From Phaeobacter inhibens DSM 16374 (GTDB lineage: Bacteria > Pseudomonadota > Alphaproteobacteria > Rhodobacterales > Rhodobacteraceae): a stretch of DNA of 64,000 bases. The stretch covers positions 1 through 64,000 of the forward strand of contig NZ_AXBB01000006.1 of the NCBI RefSeq assembly GCF_000473105.1, in the 5' to 3' direction. The translations under genes and the position numbers were made by a program. This document shows, one piece after another, positions 60,469-64,000 of the stretch. Under the pieces are notes generated by a model, which saw nothing but the letters and a program-made list of their open reading frames with translations, was not told the origin of the DNA and made no database searches. Every line of letters begins with the position of its first letter. Positions within the stretch are counted from its first letter, which is position 1.

Positions 60469-61277
60469 TGAGAGATTTGCTCGTGAGAACGGCTTTGGCC
60501 ACAACGCTTGGCATTGGCTTGCAATTCAGCGCTCTACCCCCTGTCGCAGCACAAGGCGTGCCCGTCGTCGATACCCAGAACATCGCGCAAAACATCCAGC
60601 AACTCCGGCAGATGATCGAGGACGAGATCCTGCAAAACGAGCAGCTGACGCAGCTCCGCGAACAGCTTGCGACACTCACGGACCAACTTGGCGAATTGCA
60701 ACGAACCTATGAGGCGCTCACCCGTCTTGCCGAACTGCCGGAGATCATCCGCACGGAAATGGAAGACGAGCTGAACGGCCTGCTTGATCAGGAGTTCGGC
60801 GACATTCTCGCCACCATCGAAGCCATCAAGACGGGGGATTTCTCGGGCCTGTCCGGTTCCGGCGCGGGCGAAATCGAAACCCAGATGGACCGGGTGCTGG
60901 CCGATCTTGGATTTGACGACGATACGCTTTCGGAAATGGCCACCAGCGGCAATCCCGGAGCCAATCGCGTGGCCACACAAGCCACGACTGGCGCGTTGGT
61001 CTCAGCCGCGGCCCAGAACAGCTACGAGGATGCCGGCCAGTCGCTGGAACGCGTCGACCGCCTTGTCGGGCTGATCGATGACATGGATGAACTCAAGGAA
61101 AGCATCGATCTCAACACGCGCGTGACAGCTGAATTGGCCATCGCCCTCGTGGCCATGTGGCAGCTCGAAGCCGTGCAAACGGTGGGCGACGGCACCGGAG
61201 GCGTGATCGATGCCGCCACCATCGCCGAGGAGCAGCGCTTCATGGATTTCACCCTGCCGAACCTGCGCGCAGACTGA
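60468..61277 (+). CDS. virB5: VirB5-like minor pilin/adhesin
   Basis: A 269-residue exported protein with a signal peptide (residues 1-28, ending PPVAAQG). The mature part is mostly helical with coiled coils (QQLRQMIEDEILQNEQLTQL, then REQLATLTDQLGELQRTYEA). Position between the transglycosylase and virB8 and the all-helical form fit VirB5/TrbJ. Its ATG overlaps the preceding stop (TGATG). Confidence 0.75.
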   Translation: MRDLLVRTALATTLGIGLQFSALPPVAAQGVPVVDTQNIAQNIQQLRQMIEDEILQNEQLTQLREQLATLTDQLGELQRTYEALTRLAELPEIIRTEMEDELNGLLDQEFGDILATIEAIKTGDFSGLSGSGAGEIETQMDRVLADLGFDDDTLSEMATSGNPGANRVATQATTGALVSAAAQNSYEDAGQSLERVDRLVGLIDDMDELKESIDLNTRVTAELAIALVAMWQLEAVQTVGDGTGGVIDAATIAEEQRFMDFTLPNLRAD

Positions 61278-61292
61278 CTTGAGGTGTGACGC

Positions 61293-61946
61293 GTGGCGAG
61301 TGAACAGGAAATCATCGAAGAAGAGCTGGTCTATGGCGCGCTGCGCCGCGAACGGCTCTGGCAACGCCTTGGGCTCATCGGCCTCATCTTCGGCATTCTC
61401 GGATGCCTGAGCGCGGCGGCTGTCGCGATCCTCGATGTCGATCCGCCGCCTGTAGTCGTGCCCTATGATCCGGCCACCGGCTTCGCGCTGCCCGAGGCTT
61501 CGGTGGGCGCGACGTCTGTCACAGCCAACCAGGCCATCATCGAAGCGGAGGTCTTCCGCTATGTGACCGACCGCGAGGTTTACAACCAGCTCGACAACGA
61601 TCTCCGCATCCGCAGCGTCCTGCGCCGCTCGGACGCGGCGGCCGAGAGCGGGTTACGCCAGATCTGGAACAGCGCCAATGAGAACTACCCGCCGACCGTC
61701 TATGGCCCCAATGCCCGGCTCGACGTGGAAATCCTCAGCATCAACCGGATCGGCACAAACCGCGCCACCGTGCGCCTGCGCAAGCGCCTGACATCCCTCA
61801 ATGGTGTCCAGACAGGCCTCTTCACCGCCACGCTTCTCTTCGAGTTCCGCCCCGAGACCCGCCGCTCCATAGATGAGGTCTGGACCAACCCCTTCGGCTT
61901 CACGGTCCTCGAATATTCCATCCGCTCCGACAGATTGGAGAACTGA
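61293..61946 (+). CDS. virB8: VirB8-type assembly protein
   Basis: A 217-residue inner-membrane protein with one N-terminal membrane helix (LIGLIFGILGCLSAAAVAIL, about residues 23-42) and a periplasmic VirB8 domain. The NxxT...TL...F and NPFGFTVLEY segments near the C-terminus are typical. It nucleates the T4SS core. The start is GTG. Confidence 0.9.
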   Translation: MASEQEIIEEELVYGALRRERLWQRLGLIGLIFGILGCLSAAAVAILDVDPPPVVVPYDPATGFALPEASVGATSVTANQAIIEAEVFRYVTDREVYNQLDNDLRIRSVLRRSDAAAESGLRQIWNSANENYPPTVYGPNARLDVEILSINRIGTNRATVRLRKRLTSLNGVQTGLFTATLLFEFRPETRRSIDEVWTNPFGFTVLEYSIRSDRLEN

Positions 61947-61948
61947 CG

Positions 61949-62644
61949 TTGTTGTTCACAAGATCGCTTGTTCTTGTCATTGCTCTGTTGCCCGGCCTCG
62001 CCTCTGCCGAAGCCATCCCGCGTGGCGGTCCCAACGACAGCCGGGTGCGCTTGGCCACCTACCAGGAGGGTCAGGTCTATCGTCTCAATGTCTCGCTCAC
62101 GCATGTGACCACGGTTGAGTTCGGCGAAGGCGAAAGCATCCGTTCGATCATCGCTGGCGACACGGAAGGCTTCGAGATCGACGGCGTGCCCGGCGGTCAG
62201 GCCTTCGCGATCAAGCCCGTCGCACGCGGCGTCCATACCAATGTGACCGTCTATACGAACCGGCGGAGCTACTATTTCAACGTCCAGGAATCCCGCAGCC
62301 CAACCTTCTACGTGGTGCAGTTCCGCTATCCTGATGACGCTGCGCGCCCGACCCGGGCCATCGCGGCACAAGCGCCAAACTACAATTACGGTGCCAGCGC
62401 GCGCACCGACTTCACGCCGACCCGCGCCTGGGATGACGGAACCTTCACGTATTTCGAATTTCCGCGGAACGCGCCGGTGCCTGCGATCTTCAGATACGCG
62501 AATGGCCGAGAACGGACGGTCAACACCCAAGCCTCCGAGGATAGCGTGATCCGGGTCTCGGGGGTGAACAGGCAATGGGTGCTGCGGATCGGAGACGAGG
62601 TGGTCTGCATCGAGGCCACACCGCCTGCGGGGGTAGGCTCATGA
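61949..62644 (+). CDS. virB9: VirB9-type core-complex protein
   Basis: A 231-residue periplasmic/outer-membrane core protein with a signal peptide (residues 1-20, SLVLVIALLPGLASA). The family patterns are PNDSRVRLATYQEGQVYRL near residue 27 and the C-terminal beta-sandwich with WVLRIGDEVVCIEA. The start is TTG at 61949, two bases after virB8, with a TTGGAG ribosome site. Overlaps virB10 by four bases. Confidence 0.92.
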   Translation: MLFTRSLVLVIALLPGLASAEAIPRGGPNDSRVRLATYQEGQVYRLNVSLTHVTTVEFGEGESIRSIIAGDTEGFEIDGVPGGQAFAIKPVARGVHTNVTVYTNRRSYYFNVQESRSPTFYVVQFRYPDDAARPTRAIAAQAPNYNYGASARTDFTPTRAWDDGTFTYFEFPRNAPVPAIFRYANGRERTVNTQASEDSVIRVSGVNRQWVLRIGDEVVCIEATPPAGVGS

Positions 62645-64000
62645 GCGACACCGGAAACGCAGACCTTGAAAAACGCCTCGCCGCCCTCGAGCAAGGCAAA
62701 GGCGCGAGCTCACCCCCTGCCCCACGGCGCTCACCACTGCTCGCATTGGTCGTCGTCCTCGTAATTGGCGCGGGCGGTGCATTGCTCTATCTCGTGTCCC
62801 AACCCGAGGAAGAGGAGGCCCTGCCCACGGCCACGCCGGACGTGTTCCAAAACGAGGGCGACGGCTTTGGCGCCATCGAAACCCTGCCCCCACCCGAACC
62901 CGAGGTGGTGCTGGTTGCGCCAGAACCGGTGGAACCCAACGCCGAGCTCCTCGCCCAGCTCGCAGCCCTTCAGGCCCAGATCGAGGAGTTGCGCAACGCC
63001 CCTGAACCGGTCGTCGAGGAAGACACCGCCGCCGCAGAGGCGATCGACGCGCTGACCGCCCAGATCGCGGCGCTGCAGTCTGCCTCGGAAGCCGCACAGC
63101 AGCAGTTTCGCGATGAGCTCACAGCGCGCGACCGCGAGTTGGAGCAACTCCGCATGGATCTCGAGCTGGCCCAGCTCGAAGCCAACCGCCCCCTGCCCGC
63201 ACCCATTGGGCCCACCGAGGACGAGTTGCGGGCGCGGGAAGAAGAACGGCTCCGCCGCGAGGAGGAAGCAAGGCGACTCGCGGAACTTGAACGCCGCGCG
63301 GCCGAGGAACGGGCATTTCAGGAGCGCCGCATCACTTCGCCCACCATAGCCTTTGGTGGCACCTCCGGTGCGAATGAGACGGCTTTAACCGAGCGGACTT
63401 TTGGGGAAGTGACGGATTTCGTGTTGAACGGCGCGCTGCCCACGTCGGTGACGCAGGCCGAAGTCATCGCCAATCCCTCCAACACCATCATCCAGGGCAC
63501 AATGATCCAGGCCGTCATGGAAACCGCTCTCGACAGCTCCCTGCCCGGCCAGACCCGGGCCGTTGTTTCCGAAGACGTGTTCAGTTTCGATGGCTCCCGC
63601 CTTCTGATCCCGCGCGGGTCCCGCCTGATCGGGCGTTATCGCTCAGGTGTCGATATCTCGCAGCGCCGCGTCACGATTGCCTGGGACCGGATCATCTTGC
63701 CCGCGGGCCAGACCGTCCAGATCAGTTCATTCGGGGGTGACGAACTGGGCCGCTCCGGCGTCACCGGCTTTGTCGATACACGCTTCGATGAGCGTTTCGG
63801 CTCGGCGGCGCTGATTTCGTTGATATCCGCAGCCGCAAGCGCCGCTGCAGCAAACGTGCAAGACGAAACCGCCGCGGATGTGCTGGAAGACGTGGGCGAT
63901 GATCTGGCAGATGCGACGGACAGCGTCATCGGCGACTACCTCTCCATCGGTCCGGTCATCTATGTCGACCAGGGCGCGCGCGTCACGGTCATGGTCGACC
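62641..64000 (+). CDS. virB10: VirB10-type core-complex protein, truncated by window end
   Basis: At least 453 residues of VirB10. There is one membrane helix near residues 32-50 (PLLALVVVLVIGAGGALLYL), a proline/acidic and coiled-coil region (about 75-235, rich in E, A and R), and then the VirB10 beta-barrel domain beginning VLNGALPTSVTQAEVIANPS with RLLIPRGSRLIGRY and VTIAWDRIILP. The protein energises the channel and spans both membranes. The C-terminus lies outside the window. The coiled-coil part is longer than in the Agrobacterium protein. Confidence 0.93.
   Translation, partial: MSDTGNADLEKRLAALEQGKGASSPPAPRRSPLLALVVVLVIGAGGALLYLVSQPEEEEALPTATPDVFQNEGDGFGAIETLPPPEPEVVLVAPEPVEPNAELLAQLAALQAQIEELRNAPEPVVEEDTAAAEAIDALTAQIAALQSASEAAQQQFRDELTARDRELEQLRMDLELAQLEANRPLPAPIGPTEDELRAREEERLRREEEARRLAELERRAAEERAFQERRITSPTIAFGGTSGANETALTERTFGEVTDFVLNGALPTSVTQAEVIANPSNTIIQGTMIQAVMETALDSSLPGQTRAVVSEDVFSFDGSRLLIPRGSRLIGRYRSGVDISQRRVTIAWDRIILPAGQTVQISSFGGDELGRSGVTGFVDTRFDERFGSAALISLISAAASAAAANVQDETAADVLEDVGDDLADATDSVIGDYLSIGPVIYVDQGARVTVMVD

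Overview
The window looks like part of a large accessory replicon of a Roseobacter-group (Rhodobacterales) alphaproteobacterium. The basis is a nosCRZDFYLX-type nitrous oxide reductase operon, a complete repABC replication and partition module, TRAP and tripartite-tricarboxylate uptake systems, many LysR/GntR/AraC regulators and a VirB type IV secretion operon with alphaproteobacterial features. No tRNA, rRNA or CRISPR array was seen.

Layout. 1-2140 is a damaged junction: a truncated nucleotidyltransferase gene, an IS3-family element whose transposase carries a one-base frameshift, and a decayed Crp/Fnr-type regulator. 2409-11505 is an intact nos operon (nosC, R, Z, D, F, Y, L, X) for reduction of N2O to N2. 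11850-17777 is the plasmid maintenance block: ccdAB toxin-antitoxin, a TetR/hydrolase pair with two clear operators, and repABC with an antisense RNA and three copies of one perfect palindrome that are probably partition or anchor sites. 18292-26990 is mixed cargo: an acetyltransferase, hydrolases, an AraC-type regulator, a serine hydrolase fused to RTX repeats, a decayed gene pair, an LVIVD-repeat periplasmic protein and a DMT exporter.

27124-40418 is a catabolic island: a DHDPS-family lyase, an aspartate-dehydrogenase-like enzyme, a LysR regulator, a TRAP transporter, a TctABC transporter, kynureninase, a GntR regulator with paired operators, an aldehyde dehydrogenase and 3-hydroxyanthranilate dioxygenase. 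It looks like uptake and side-chain/ring cleavage of kynurenine-type compounds, but the later enzymes of the 2-aminomuconate route are not in the window.

41525-49391 is the least familiar part. It holds a regulator with a winged helix, a cyclase-like domain, a TolB-like domain and TPRs; a vanadium-haloperoxidase-type protein with a short NSF repeat; a subtilisin-like protease without a signal peptide; and, converging on them, two paralogous proteins of no family I recognise, a small secreted protein resembling an RNase-toxin domain, and a 57-residue partner. 49733-51800 is a graveyard of IS5-family remnants that has cut a LysR gene.

52039-64000 is a conjugation or secretion region: small hypothetical genes and an XRE regulator, then lytic transglycosylase, virB2, virB3, virB4, lipoprotein, a second lytic transglycosylase, virB5, virB8, virB9 and virB10 (cut by the window end). 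With repABC and ccdAB this suggests a replicon that is, or was, self-transmissible and that carries N2O respiration as cargo.
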